Below the pieces are notes generated by a model. It did not search any database. It saw nothing but the letters and a program-made list of their open reading frames with translations, and was not told where the DNA came from. Shown here one piece after another: positions 8,741 to 22,149 of a stretch of 64,000 nt of DNA (its first letter is position 1; the number at the start of each line of letters is the position of its first letter). The stretch is from NCBI GenBank assembly GCA_963821885.1, contig CAWGFN010000005.1, positions 186,001-250,000 of the forward strand. The letters are read 5' to 3'. This stretch comes from Oleiagrimonas sp963821885 (GTDB lineage Bacteria; Pseudomonadota; Gammaproteobacteria; Xanthomonadales; Rhodanobacteraceae). Made by a program: the position numbers and the translations under genes.

Positions 8741-9553
8741 TCAGCGCTGGCAGGCCGGGCACCAGAAGGTGTTGCGCTGGCCGATCATGCGGCTGCGGAT
8801 CGGCGTGCCGCAGGTACGACAGGCCTCGCCGGCGCGGCCGTAGACCATCAGTTCCTGCTCGAAATAGCCCGGCGCGCCGTCCGGCGCCAGGAAATCGCGC
8901 AGCGTGGTCCCGCCGCGCCGGATGGCGTGGGCCAGTATCCGCCGGATCTCGATGGCCAGCGCCGCGTAGCGCGCGCGGGACACCTTGCCGGCCGCGCGCG
9001 CGGGGTGGATGCCGGCGGCGAACAGCGCCTCGCTGGCGTAGATGTTGCCCACGCCGACCACCACCGCCTGGTCCATGATGAAGTTCTTCACCGCGCCGCG
9101 CCGGCCGCGTGAGAGGTGCCACAGCAGGTCGCCGTCGAAGGCGTCCGAGAGCGGTTCCGGGCCGAGCGTGGCCAGCAACGGATGCACCTCGTCCGGGCCC
9201 TGCCACAGCAGGCAGCCGAAGCGGCGCGGATCGGTGAAGCGCAGCACGCGCCCGGAATCGAGCTGCAGGTCGTAGTGATCATGCTTGCCCACCGGCGTGT
9301 CCGGATCGAGCACGCGCAGCATGCCCGACATGCCCAGGTGCAGCAGCGCGCTGCCGGCAGCGGTCTCCAGCAGCAGGTACTTGGCGCGGCGGCTGACGGC
9401 GAAGATCTCCTGGCCGGGAAGCGCGCGGCTGATCGCCGTCGGGATCGGCCAGCGCAGGTCGGGCCGGCGCAGGTGCACGGCGTCCACGCGACGGCCGACG
9501 AGGTGCGGGGCGATGCCGCGGCGGGTGGTTTCGACTTCGGGAAGTTCGGGCAT
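8741..9553 (-). CDS. mutM: formamidopyrimidine-DNA glycosylase MutM (Fpg)
   Basis: A bifunctional DNA glycosylase/AP lyase that removes 8-oxoguanine and formamidopyrimidines. ATG 9553 gives the invariant N-terminus MPELPEVETTRRG, whose Pro2 is the Schiff-base nucleophile and Glu3 the acid; an upstream in-frame start would add 49 unrelated residues and block Pro2 function. The C-terminus carries the zinc finger CRTCGTPIR...FWCPACQR that inserts into DNA, and the H2TH region lies around FIMDQAVVVGVGNIYASE. At 271 residues it is exactly family length. It is divergent from the S10 peptidase gene, 166 nt apart. Confidence 0.96.
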   Translation of the reverse strand: MPELPEVETTRRGIAPHLVGRRVDAVHLRRPDLRWPIPTAISRALPGQEIFAVSRRAKYLLLETAAGSALLHLGMSGMLRVLDPDTPVGKHDHYDLQLDSGRVLRFTDPRRFGCLLWQGPDEVHPLLATLGPEPLSDAFDGDLLWHLSRGRRGAVKNFIMDQAVVVGVGNIYASEALFAAGIHPARAAGKVSRARYAALAIEIRRILAHAIRRGGTTLRDFLAPDGAPGYFEQELMVYGRAGEACRTCGTPIRSRMIGQRNTFWCPACQR

Positions 9554-9719
9554 GCAGCGGTTATGCGGCCTGCGCCGGCGATCCGCAAGCGTCCAGCCGG
9601 CGACCGACGGAATTTCTCCCCAGGCTGTGACTATCGACCCATGGCCCGGGGCGCGTGCCGGCGTAGGCTGGCGGGATCGCCGCGCCTGCGACGAAGCCAC
9701 TCATTGAAGGGAGAATCCG

Positions 9720-11300
9720 ATGCGTAAACTCGTACCGATGGCGGTGCTCACCGCCCTGTGCCTGGCGGCGACGCCGATGCTCGCCGGCGCCCGTGCCGCG
9801 CCGGCCAAGGACAAGGCACCCGCGGCCGCGACCGCCCCGGCCAAGGCCGAGCAGTCCATCACCAGCGGCAGCGTCACCGTCGAGGGCCATCGCATCGACT
9901 ACAAGGCCGTGGCCGGCACCCTGATCCTGCACGGCACCGGCGACGACGAGAACACGCCCACCGCCAGCATCTTCTACGTGGCCTATTTCAAGAAGGGCGC
10001 GGCCGCATCGCATCGACCGATCACCTTCCTCTACAACGGCGGCCCGGGTTCGGCCTCGGTGTGGCTGCACATGGGCGCCCTGGGGCCGCGCCGTGTGGTC
10101 ACCAGTGATCACGGCCACACGCCGGCGGCGCCGTACCAGCTGGTCAACAACGACTACAGCCTGCTCGACACCAGCGACCTGGTGTTCATCGACGCGCCCG
10201 GCACCGGCTTCTCGCGCCTGATCGCCGAGGCCAAGGACAAGGGCAAGCAGGCGTCGCTGATGAAGGAGCGTGAAAAGCATTTCTACAGCGTCGACGGCGA
10301 CGGCCAGGCCTTCGCCCAGTTCATCACCCGGTTCCTGTCCAAGTACGGCCGCTGGAATTCGCCCAAGTACCTGTTCGGCGAAAGCTACGGCACCACGCGC
10401 TCGGCGGTGCTCTCGGACATCCTCACCAACCGTGACTCGGTCGACCTCAACGGCGTGGTGCTGCTGTCGCAGATCCTCAGCTTCGACAACAGCCCGGACG
10501 GTCCGGAAGGCAACCCGGGCATCGACCAGCCCTACTACCTGGCGCTGCCGACCTATGCCGCCACGGCGTGGTACCACCACAAGCTGCCCAATCCGCCGGC
10601 CGACCTGAAGACCCTGATGAGCCAGGTCGAGGCCTTTGCCACGGGTCCGTATGCCGAGGCGCTTCGCGAGGGTTCCAGCCTCGATGCCTCGCGCAAGCAG
10701 GCCATCGCCGAGAAGCTGCACCAGTTCACCGGCCTGCCGACGGCGTACTGGGTCAAGGCGAACCTGCGCGTGAACGGCCCGATGTTCGAGCACGAGCTGC
10801 TCAACGACAGCGATACCACCACCGGCCGCCTGGACACCCGCTACGCCGGACCCAGCATGGACCCGATGGGCAAGGAGATGGAGTACGACCCGCAGAGTTC
10901 GGCCATCAGCTCGGCCTACGTGTCGACCTTCAACGACTACGTGCGGCAGACGCTGAAATTCGGCCAGGGCAAGCATTACCGCCTGTTCGCCGGTTTCCAC
11001 CACTGGGATTTCTCCCACGACCACAACCAGCAGTCGACCAACGTGATGCCGGACCTGGCCGAGGCGATGAAGGCCGATCCGGATCTCAAGGTGATGATGA
11101 ACGGTGGCTACTACGACCTGGCCACGCCGTTCTTTGCCGCCGAGTACGAGCTGAAGCATCTGCCGATTCCGCAGCGCCTGAACAAGAACATCTCGGTGCA
11201 CCTGTACGAGTCCGGGCACATGGTCTACGCCCACAAGCCCTCGCTGAAGAAGCTGCACGACAACGTGGCCGCGTTCATCCGCGCGACCGACCATCACTGA
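9720..11300 (+). CDS. serine carboxypeptidase-like peptidase, S10 family
   Basis: A 526-residue secreted alpha/beta-hydrolase. Residues 1-27 form a Sec signal peptide ending near AGARA, followed by an Ala/Lys-rich linker. S10 landmarks are YNGGPGSAS (105-113, oxyanion hole), GESYGT with nucleophile Ser222, Asp466 in GGYYDLATP and His500 in SGHMVY. S10 enzymes release C-terminal residues at acidic pH and are best known from eukaryotes, but a bacterial periplasmic branch exists in Xanthomonadaceae and others. The start ATG 9720 is preceded by AAGGGAG. It is a monocistronic gene with a strong terminator 42 nt past the stop. Confidence 0.9.
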   Translation: MRKLVPMAVLTALCLAATPMLAGARAAPAKDKAPAAATAPAKAEQSITSGSVTVEGHRIDYKAVAGTLILHGTGDDENTPTASIFYVAYFKKGAAASHRPITFLYNGGPGSASVWLHMGALGPRRVVTSDHGHTPAAPYQLVNNDYSLLDTSDLVFIDAPGTGFSRLIAEAKDKGKQASLMKEREKHFYSVDGDGQAFAQFITRFLSKYGRWNSPKYLFGESYGTTRSAVLSDILTNRDSVDLNGVVLLSQILSFDNSPDGPEGNPGIDQPYYLALPTYAATAWYHHKLPNPPADLKTLMSQVEAFATGPYAEALREGSSLDASRKQAIAEKLHQFTGLPTAYWVKANLRVNGPMFEHELLNDSDTTTGRLDTRYAGPSMDPMGKEMEYDPQSSAISSAYVSTFNDYVRQTLKFGQGKHYRLFAGFHHWDFSHDHNQQSTNVMPDLAEAMKADPDLKVMMNGGYYDLATPFFAAEYELKHLPIPQRLNKNISVHLYESGHMVYAHKPSLKKLHDNVAAFIRATDHH

Positions 11301-11342
11301 TACCGATGGTGCCGCGCCGCGAGCGATCGCGGCGCGAGTCCA

Positions 11343-11375
11343 GGCCCGGCGGGCGACCGCCGGGCCTTTCTTTTT
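11343..11375 (+). terminator. rho-independent terminator of S10 peptidase gene
   Basis: A 10-bp GC stem GGCCCGGCGG / CCGCCGGGCC with tetraloop GCGA (11343-11366) is followed by TTTCTTTTT (11367-11375). It is correctly placed 42 nt after the peptidase stop. Confidence 0.9.
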
Positions 11376-11424
11376 CCGCGAGTGCCGTGGAGTGCCCAGC
11401 CGGGTCCACCGGCTGATGCGTGGT

Positions 11425-11510
11425 GGCCCGGATAAGGCCGAAGGCCGCATCCGGGACATGCCCGCATCGGCCTGACACGGCCCCGGATGCGCTTCGCTTG
11501 TCCGGGCTAC
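11425..11510. repeat. dispersed palindromic repeat, copy 2
   Basis: The second copy of the element at 4788-4924. The left arm is GCCCGGATAAGG plus GCATCCGGG, and the right arm is CCCCGGATGCG plus CTTGTCCGGGCTAC. Outer and inner arms are inverted repeats, but the spacer is much shorter (about 20 nt). It lies between the peptidase terminator and the 3' end of the convergent helicase gene; nothing else was seen in the 11301-11601 gap. Confidence 0.7.
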
Positions 11511-11601
11511 GGGTCTGCGTGACAACGGGGCGCGTTCATTCGTGCCTCCGGTCCGCGCTGATCCGGTGGCATCGCGGGTTGCGATGGTTCGCGTCGCGGT
11601 T

Positions 11602-16135
<4,534 letters not shown>

Positions 16136-16247
16136 GGCAAGGACGCAACATCGGCCACGGAGGGCCATGATACGCCCGCCGCCGTCTCACGGATTCGGAC
16201 GCGCCCGGAGACCCGGGCGGATGGGCAGACGATCTTCGACGCCGATC

Positions 16248-17087
16248 TCAGGCCTTCAGCGCGGCCGCATGGTGCGCCATGTGCTCGCCCATGAAGCTGG
16301 CGATGAAGTAGTAGCTGTGATCGTACCCGGGGCGCAGCCCCACCTGGCACGGGTGGCCGGCGGCGGCGCAGGCCTGCTGCAGCCATTCCGGATGCAGCTG
16401 CTCGTCCAGGAACGGATCGTCGCCGCCCTGCTCGATGCGCAGCGGCAGGCGCTCGGTGGCGTCGGCGACCAGCGCGCAGGCATCCCAGGCCTTCCAGGCT
16501 TCGCGGTCCTCGCCCAGGTAGGCGGAAAACGCCTTCTCGCCCCACGGCACGCGGCTCGGCGCGACGATCGGCGAGAACGCCGACACGCTGCGGAACATGC
16601 CGGGGTTCCTGAGCGCGATGACCAGCGCGCCGTGGCCGCCCATCGAGTGGCCGAAGATGCCGCGTGCGTCGCTCACCGGGAAGTGCGCCGCCACCAGCGC
16701 GGGCAGCTCGTCGACCACGTAGTCGTACATGCGGTAGTGCGCCGCCCATGGCGGGCGCGTGGCGTTGAGGTAGAAGCCGGCGCCCTGCCCCAGGTCCCAG
16801 GCCGCGTCGTCGGCGATGTCCTCGCCGCGCGGGCTGGTGTCGGGGGCAATGACGACCAGGCCGTGTTCGGCCGCGTGCTGCTGGATGCCTGCCTTGGTGA
16901 TGACGTTCTGCTCGCTGCAGGTCAGGCCCGACAGCCAGTACAGCACCGGACACGGCCGCTCGGCGGCCTGTGGCGGCAGGTACACCGCAAAGCGCATCGT
17001 GCACCCCAGCACCTGTGAGTCGTGCTGCCACACCTCCTGCCAGCCGCCGAAACTCGCGTGCCGCTCAACCCGTTGCATGTCTGCCAT
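16248..17087 (-). CDS. fghA: S-formylglutathione hydrolase
   Basis: An esterase-D type alpha/beta-hydrolase of 279 residues that hydrolyses S-formylglutathione to formate and glutathione, the second step of glutathione-dependent formaldehyde oxidation. The nucleophile elbow is GHSMGG (Ser148); the remaining triad sits in GGDDPFLDEQL (Asp) and GYDHSYYFIASF (His). WLSGLTCSEQNVITKAG and APDTSPRGEDI are family signatures. ATG 17087 is preferred over the adjacent GTG 17090 because GAGG sits 5-6 nt upstream of it. It lies 30 nt after adhC on the same strand, so the two form an operon carrying the whole detoxification route. Confidence 0.95.
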   Translation of the reverse strand: MADMQRVERHASFGGWQEVWQHDSQVLGCTMRFAVYLPPQAAERPCPVLYWLSGLTCSEQNVITKAGIQQHAAEHGLVVIAPDTSPRGEDIADDAAWDLGQGAGFYLNATRPPWAAHYRMYDYVVDELPALVAAHFPVSDARGIFGHSMGGHGALVIALRNPGMFRSVSAFSPIVAPSRVPWGEKAFSAYLGEDREAWKAWDACALVADATERLPLRIEQGGDDPFLDEQLHPEWLQQACAAAGHPCQVGLRPGYDHSYYFIASFMGEHMAHHAAALKA

Positions 17088-17117
17088 CACGCCCTCGCTA
17101 TTCCGATTCCCGATGCC

Positions 17118-18245
17118 CTACGCCTCATTCCCGTCCTGGAAATGGATCACGGTGCGGATCGACTTGCCCTCGTGCATCAGGTCGAAGGCCTCATTGATGC
17201 GCTCCAGCGGCAGGTTGTGGGTGATGAAGGGGTCCAGGGCGATCTCGCCGCGCATGGCCTGCTCGACCATGCCGGGCAACTGGCTGCGGCCCTTCACGCC
17301 GCCGAACGCCGAGCCGCGCCACACGCGCCCGGTGACCAGCTGGAACGGCCGCGTGCAGATTTCCTGGCCGGCGCCGGCGACGCCGATGATCACGCTCTCG
17401 CCCCAGCCCTTGTGGCAGCACTCCAGCGCCGCGCGCATCACCTTGACGTTGCCGATGCACTCGAAGGAAAAATCCACGCCGCCGTCGGTCATGTCGACGA
17501 TGACCTCCTGGATCGGCTTGTCGTGGTCGTTCGGGTTGACGACGTCGGTGGCGCCCATCTCGCGCGCCAGGGCGAACTTGTCCGGGTTGGTGTCGATGGC
17601 GAGGATGCGCCCGGCCTTGGCCTGCACCGCGCCCTGGACCACCGCCAGGCCGATGCCACCGAGGCCGAACACCGCCACGGTGTCACCTTCTTTGACCTTG
17701 GCTGTGTTGTGCACCGCGCCGATGCCGGTGGTCACGCCGCAGCCGAGCAGGCAGACCTTCTCCAGCGGCGCGGCGGGGTCGATCTTGGCCAGCGAGATCT
17801 CCGGCACCACCGTGTACTCGCTGAAGGTGGACGTGCCCATGTAGTGGTAGATCGGCTTGCCCTGGTAGGAGAAGCGCGTGGTGCCGTCGGGCATCAGGCC
17901 CTTGCCCTGGGTGGCGCGCACCGCCTGGCACAGGTTGGTCTTGCCGGACAGGCAGAAGGTGCACTGGCCGCATTCGGCCGTGTACAGCGGGATCACGTGG
18001 TCGCCCGGCTTGAGCGAGGTCACGCCCTCGCCGACCTCGATGACCTCGCCGCCGCCCTCGTGGCCGAGCACGGCCGGGAACACCCCTTCCGGATCGTCGC
18101 CGGACAGGGTGAAGGCGTCGGTGTGGCACACGCCGGTGGCGTGGATCTTCACCAGCACCTCGCCGGCACGCGGCGGTTCGACGTCGATTTCGACGATTTC
18201 AAGCGGCTTTCCGGCCTCGAAGGCCACGGCGGCACGGCTTTTCAT
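17118..18245 (-). CDS. adhC: S-(hydroxymethyl)glutathione dehydrogenase / class III ADH
   Basis: A zinc-dependent medium-chain dehydrogenase (375 residues) that oxidises S-(hydroxymethyl)glutathione, formed spontaneously from formaldehyde, to S-formylglutathione with NAD+. Catalytic-zinc ligands are in GVCHTD (Cys40) and GHEGGG (His62); four structural-zinc cysteines are at 92, 95, 98 and 106 (ECGQCTFC...NLC). The NAD fold is in VFGLGGIGLAVVQGA. Length and the ATGKG..PDGT loop fit class III. It is first gene of the adhC-fghA pair. No regulator such as FrmR is adjacent. Confidence 0.95.
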   Translation of the reverse strand: MKSRAAVAFEAGKPLEIVEIDVEPPRAGEVLVKIHATGVCHTDAFTLSGDDPEGVFPAVLGHEGGGEVIEVGEGVTSLKPGDHVIPLYTAECGQCTFCLSGKTNLCQAVRATQGKGLMPDGTTRFSYQGKPIYHYMGTSTFSEYTVVPEISLAKIDPAAPLEKVCLLGCGVTTGIGAVHNTAKVKEGDTVAVFGLGGIGLAVVQGAVQAKAGRILAIDTNPDKFALAREMGATDVVNPNDHDKPIQEVIVDMTDGGVDFSFECIGNVKVMRAALECCHKGWGESVIIGVAGAGQEICTRPFQLVTGRVWRGSAFGGVKGRSQLPGMVEQAMRGEIALDPFITHNLPLERINEAFDLMHEGKSIRTVIHFQDGNEA

Positions 18246-18285
18246 GACGTGTGTTTCCTTGTTCGATCAATCGGACAGGTGGCGA

Positions 18286-18447
18286 TCATCGGCCCCGGCC
18301 GCGCAACAGGCGCATCAGCGCGGTCCCGGCGAGCAGTCCCAGCAGCAGGCCGGCCCCCGCGCCCCACAGCGCGCCATGGCGGCCATCGACGGCGAAACCG
18401 ATGCCGGTTCCGGCCATGAAAAGCACGATCAGCGGGAGGCAGCCCAT
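18286..18447 (-). CDS. small two-helix membrane protein
   Basis: A 53-residue open frame from ATG 18447 to TGA 18286, in the 350-nt space between adhC and the serine protease gene. It encodes a hydrophobic N-terminus MGCLPLIVLFMAGTGIGFAV, a short polar turn (DGRHGALWG), a Gly/Leu/Ala helix and a basic tail ending RLLRGRGR. That pattern is a plausible two-helix inner-membrane hairpin with both ends cytoplasmic. The ribosome site is weak (GGA only), and the gene stands 40 nt upstream of adhC, so it may be cotranscribed with it. No family is recognised; it is inferred from composition and frame. Confidence 0.5.
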   Translation of the reverse strand: MGCLPLIVLFMAGTGIGFAVDGRHGALWGAGAGLLLGLLAGTALMRLLRGRGR

Positions 18448-18595
18448 CGACGAATCCAGCGGGGACGAACATTCCTGTCATACAGGGTAGCAAGCCGGTT
18501 CGGATGCGGTGCGCGCGGCGGGCGCTTGTGGCATGTTCAGCAGACCCGGGGCCGCGCGGTGCGGATACCCGGGCCGATGAACAGGAGCAACGGGC

Positions 18596-20596
18596 ATGCA
18601 GGCGAGGAAGGCAACGGCAGGGCAACCATGGACGCGGTGGGTGGCCGGGGCATTGTTCGCCCTGTGCGGCCTGGGCATGACGGCGGCGCGCGCGGCCAGC
18701 ATGAACCCGAAACTGCTGCCCAACGTGCAGGCGGCGACCTTCGAGGTGGTGGCCGCCAAGCCGGCGCACGATCCGCTGACCTACGCGCGTCCGCTGCCGC
18801 TGGACCTGCTGCCGTACCAGGAGCGCACCGACACCTACTACTCGATCGGCACGGCCTTCGCCATCGGGCCCAATCGCTACGTCACCGCCGGCCACGTGCT
18901 GATGGCGGGACTCAACAGCCTGTGGGGCCCGCTGGCCCTGCGCGATGCGTCGGGCAAGGTCTACGCCATCGACAGCATCGAGAAATTCTCCCTGCGACGC
19001 GACTTCGTGGTGTTCTCGCTCAAGCATCCGCCCAGCACCGCGGTGCTGGGCGTCGACCTGCACCCGCAGCTCAACACGGCGGTCTACGCGGTGGGCAACG
19101 CGCTGGGCACCGGCGTGGTGATCCGCGACGGCCTGTACACCTCCGACACGCCCGAGCAGCAGTCGGGCAGCTGGAAGTGGATGCGCTTCTCGGCCGCCGC
19201 CTCGCCGGGCAACAGCGGCGGCCCGCTGCTCGATGCCGACGGCAAGGTGATCGGCGTGGTGCTGATGAAGTCGGCCAACGAGAACCTCAACTACGCCCTG
19301 CCCATGCGCGAGGTGCTCGACGCCCCGGCGCACAAGGCGGTGATCAACCAGCGCGTGTCCTACCAGTTCGACGTGTTCGACGCCACGCTGCACAACATCT
19401 TCAAGGGCACATTCGACCTGCCCTTGTCCGAGTCCGCGTTCTTCAAGCGCTTCGCCGCGCTCAAGGCCGCCTATGTCGACGATCAGCTCAAGGCACTGCT
19501 GGCGCACGAGCACGACAGCCTGTTCCCCAACGGCAAGGGGTCGCAGGAGCTGCTGCACTCGATACCGGTGATGCGCGACTTGCCCAGCGTGGTCGCGCGC
19601 GACAGCAACGGCCAGTGGAAGCTGGCCGGCAAGGCCGGCAGCAAGGTGCCGCTGGACGACAATGGCTACATCCAGGTCGGCTCGTTCAGCAAGAACCTCC
19701 TGCTGCACCTGCGCAAGCCAGATTCGGTCAGCGCCCAGGCGCTGTATCACGACCCGGTCAAGCTCATGGACCTGCTGCTGCGCACGGGATACATGCGCCG
19801 CCACGTGGGCAACGACCGCGTGAAGATCACGTCGATGGGCAAGCCGGTGCGCAACTTCATTCACGAGGACAAGTGGCACCGGCGCTGGCAGATCCGCATC
19901 TGGCCGATGCCCTACGCCAACGCCAACGTGATCCTCATGACCCTGCCCGTCCCCGACGGCTACGTCGGCCTGATGCGGTTCCCGAGCGCGGCGCAGACCC
20001 ACGACTACCTGATCAACGTCGAGGCCCTCAGCGACTTCATGTACGTCAGCTACGATGGGCGCCTGACCCAGTGGAAGGCCTTCCTGGCCCAGCGCGACCT
20101 GCTGCCGGACGCGTTCCGCGACATCCACATCGACTTCACCTACGGCAAGCGCTTCGACTACGCCTCCAGGCGCCTGAACCTGTCGTGGACGCCCAGGCTG
20201 CAGAAGATCCAGCCGGACAGCGTGCTTACCCTCGGCTTCAGCTTCTTCAAGGACCGGGGCAAGGTGGTGTGGGACGTGGCCGATGTGTGGGCGGCGCCCA
20301 ATCCCTACGACAGCGACGCCATCAACGTGGCACGCATCGTGCGGCCCAGCGACGACATGGAGGACAGCTTCAAGAGCAGCTGGCACAAGGTCGAGCATCG
20401 CCGGCACCCGTACGACGGCATGGCGCGCAATGACGACGACATCATGAAGATCACCTCGGTGGTGGGCCCGGCGGCCACGGCCGATCCCCGGGTGCTGTAT
20501 CCGGTCTACTACCATCGCGAGGGCGCGCAGTCGCAGCCGCAGATGGCCGCCAAGCTGAAGCTGCTGGTGGATGGGCTGAAGATCCGCGAACGCTGA
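18596..20596 (+). CDS. secreted trypsin-like serine protease with large C-terminal domain
   Basis: A 666-residue exported protein. The signal peptide spans about residues 1-34 (hydrophobic core WVAGALFALCGLGMTAARA). A chymotrypsin-fold protease domain follows with a complete triad: His100 in TAGHV, Asp136 in RRDFVVFSL, Ser207 in SPGNSGGP. The protease part ends near residue 235, leaving about 430 residues I cannot assign; no PDZ domain is obvious. That tail is rich in aromatic and charged residues with no further hydrophobic helix, so the protein is likely periplasmic or secreted. AGGAG lies ahead of ATG 18596. It is monocistronic. Peptidase clan is secure; subfamily and substrate are unknown. 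Confidence 0.85.
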   Translation: MQARKATAGQPWTRWVAGALFALCGLGMTAARAASMNPKLLPNVQAATFEVVAAKPAHDPLTYARPLPLDLLPYQERTDTYYSIGTAFAIGPNRYVTAGHVLMAGLNSLWGPLALRDASGKVYAIDSIEKFSLRRDFVVFSLKHPPSTAVLGVDLHPQLNTAVYAVGNALGTGVVIRDGLYTSDTPEQQSGSWKWMRFSAAASPGNSGGPLLDADGKVIGVVLMKSANENLNYALPMREVLDAPAHKAVINQRVSYQFDVFDATLHNIFKGTFDLPLSESAFFKRFAALKAAYVDDQLKALLAHEHDSLFPNGKGSQELLHSIPVMRDLPSVVARDSNGQWKLAGKAGSKVPLDDNGYIQVGSFSKNLLLHLRKPDSVSAQALYHDPVKLMDLLLRTGYMRRHVGNDRVKITSMGKPVRNFIHEDKWHRRWQIRIWPMPYANANVILMTLPVPDGYVGLMRFPSAAQTHDYLINVEALSDFMYVSYDGRLTQWKAFLAQRDLLPDAFRDIHIDFTYGKRFDYASRRLNLSWTPRLQKIQPDSVLTLGFSFFKDRGKVVWDVADVWAAPNPYDSDAINVARIVRPSDDMEDSFKSSWHKVEHRRHPYDGMARNDDDIMKITSVVGPAATADPRVLYPVYYHREGAQSQPQMAAKLKLLVDGLKIRER

Positions 20597-20730
20597 CCGG
20601 AGGCGTGGCGACGGCGGTACGCTGTCGCCTCCCTGGATCGTGGCTATACTGCAGGCGGGCCGGCGCCGCCGCCGTCGGTCCCGTCGGGACACGCGCGGCG
20701 CCCAACCGGTTCGGGAAAGCCTGCAGGAAG

Positions 20731-22038
20731 ATGAATTTTTCGGTCTTACCTGATTTTCTGGCCATCGGCGGCGTGGTGCTGGCATTCGGCGCCCTGCTGC
20801 GGCGCACCCACCACACCCATCTGCGCTACTGGCTGGTGGGCTGGGTTCTGGTGCTGGTGCACATCGTGGCCCAGTTCGTCAGCCAGAACGCCCCCAATCC
20901 GATCGCCGTCCCCGCGCTGGCGCTCTCGCTGATCATGCTGCTGTTCACCAGCGGCGCGTTCATCTGGGCCAGCGACGACATGCGCCGGCCGGTCGACGCC
21001 GGCGAGCTGTGGACGATCCTGCTGGTGTTCACGCCCGATGCGTTGATGTACGGGTGCCTGGTGTACGACATCCAGCCCTTGTCGGTCTACGCCATGCTGT
21101 CGCTGGCCGGGCTGGGTGCTTCGCTGTGGTGGTTCTGCGGCGGCCGGCGCATGCGCGACCGCAGGAAGCGCAATGTGCGCGCCGCGCTGCTGCTGGGCGT
21201 GTACGCGGTGCAGTTCATGCTGCTTTACATCGATCAGGGCAGCATGGCCCTGAACTGGTCGCTGTTCTGGCACTTCCTTGCGGCCGCGGTGTTCTTCCGC
21301 ATGGCCACGCCCTCGCCGGGCATCGGCGTGCGCTTCACCGCGATCAGTTTCCTGGCCTGGGCGCTGGTGTTTCCGCTGGCCGTGGCCATGGGCGTGTTGC
21401 TTCCCCACGTGCAGATCGAGCACGAAGTGTGGAACCTGCCCAAGTTCCTGGTCGCCACCGGGCTCATCTTCACCCTGCTGGAAGAGCAGATGAACCGGGC
21501 CGAGCACGCCGCCGAGCACGACGAGTTGACCGGGCTGCCGAACCGGCGGCTGTTCATGCGACAGCTGCACAAGGCGGTGCTGGAGACGCGCAAGCAGGTG
21601 CCGCGCCGCAACGTGATGGCGGTGCTGGTGATCGACCTGGACGGTTTCAAGAAGGTCAATGACACCCACGGACATGCGGTCGGCGACCGCGTGTTGTGCG
21701 AGGTGGCGGCGCGCTTTACCGCGGTCATGCGCCAGGGCGATACCCTGGCGCGCCTGGGCGGCGACGAATTCGCCGCGATCGTGCCCGGCCTGCCCCATCG
21801 CGACGCGGCGCGTGAAGTCGCGCGCAAGCTCGAGCTGGCACTGTGGAAGGCGCTGCCGGTGACCGACCAGGGCATCAAGATGCAGGCCAGCATCGGACTG
21901 GCGGTGTGTCCGGACGATGCGGCGGACGAGGCGCGGCTGTATGCCCACGCCGATCGCGACATGTACAGCCACAAGCCGGGGCGCAGCGCGCCACCGAAGG
22001 GTTCTCCCGGGCGATCCGGCACGCCTCGCGGCGGTTGA
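20731..22038 (+). CDS. membrane diguanylate cyclase (GGDEF)
   Basis: A 435-residue protein. About seven N-terminal hydrophobic segments (residues 5-240) form a membrane sensor, followed by a GGDEF domain that makes cyclic di-GMP from two GTP. The active site GGDEF is intact at 343-347 and is preceded at the standard 5-residue distance by RQGD, an RxxD inhibitory site, so product feedback is expected. DELTGLPNRR marks the domain start. ATG 20731 follows CAGGAAG directly; the upstream in-frame ATG 20605 would add 42 unlikely residues. No EAL or HD-GYP partner is adjacent. The ligand of the membrane part is unknown. Confidence 0.92.
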   Translation: MNFSVLPDFLAIGGVVLAFGALLRRTHHTHLRYWLVGWVLVLVHIVAQFVSQNAPNPIAVPALALSLIMLLFTSGAFIWASDDMRRPVDAGELWTILLVFTPDALMYGCLVYDIQPLSVYAMLSLAGLGASLWWFCGGRRMRDRRKRNVRAALLLGVYAVQFMLLYIDQGSMALNWSLFWHFLAAAVFFRMATPSPGIGVRFTAISFLAWALVFPLAVAMGVLLPHVQIEHEVWNLPKFLVATGLIFTLLEEQMNRAEHAAEHDELTGLPNRRLFMRQLHKAVLETRKQVPRRNVMAVLVIDLDGFKKVNDTHGHAVGDRVLCEVAARFTAVMRQGDTLARLGGDEFAAIVPGLPHRDAAREVARKLELALWKALPVTDQGIKMQASIGLAVCPDDAADEARLYAHADRDMYSHKPGRSAPPKGSPGRSGTPRGG

Positions 22039-22088
22039 GATACCGCTCGCCGGCCAGTCTCGCGCGCCTTGCATTCCGGCAAGGGACG

Positions 22089-22122
22089 AAAAGAAAAGGC
22101 ACGGGGGTGATCGCCCCCGTGC
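22089..22122 (-). terminator. rho-independent terminator of EF-hand gene
   Basis: On the minus strand GCACGGGGGCG / CCCCCGTGC forms a strong stem (22099-22122) followed by UUUUCUUUU (plus-strand AAAAGAAAA, 22089-22097). It is placed 28 nt beyond the EF-hand gene stop and between convergent genes. Confidence 0.85.
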
Positions 22123-22149
22123 CCGCGGCATGTGCTGTTGCCGGAAGTC

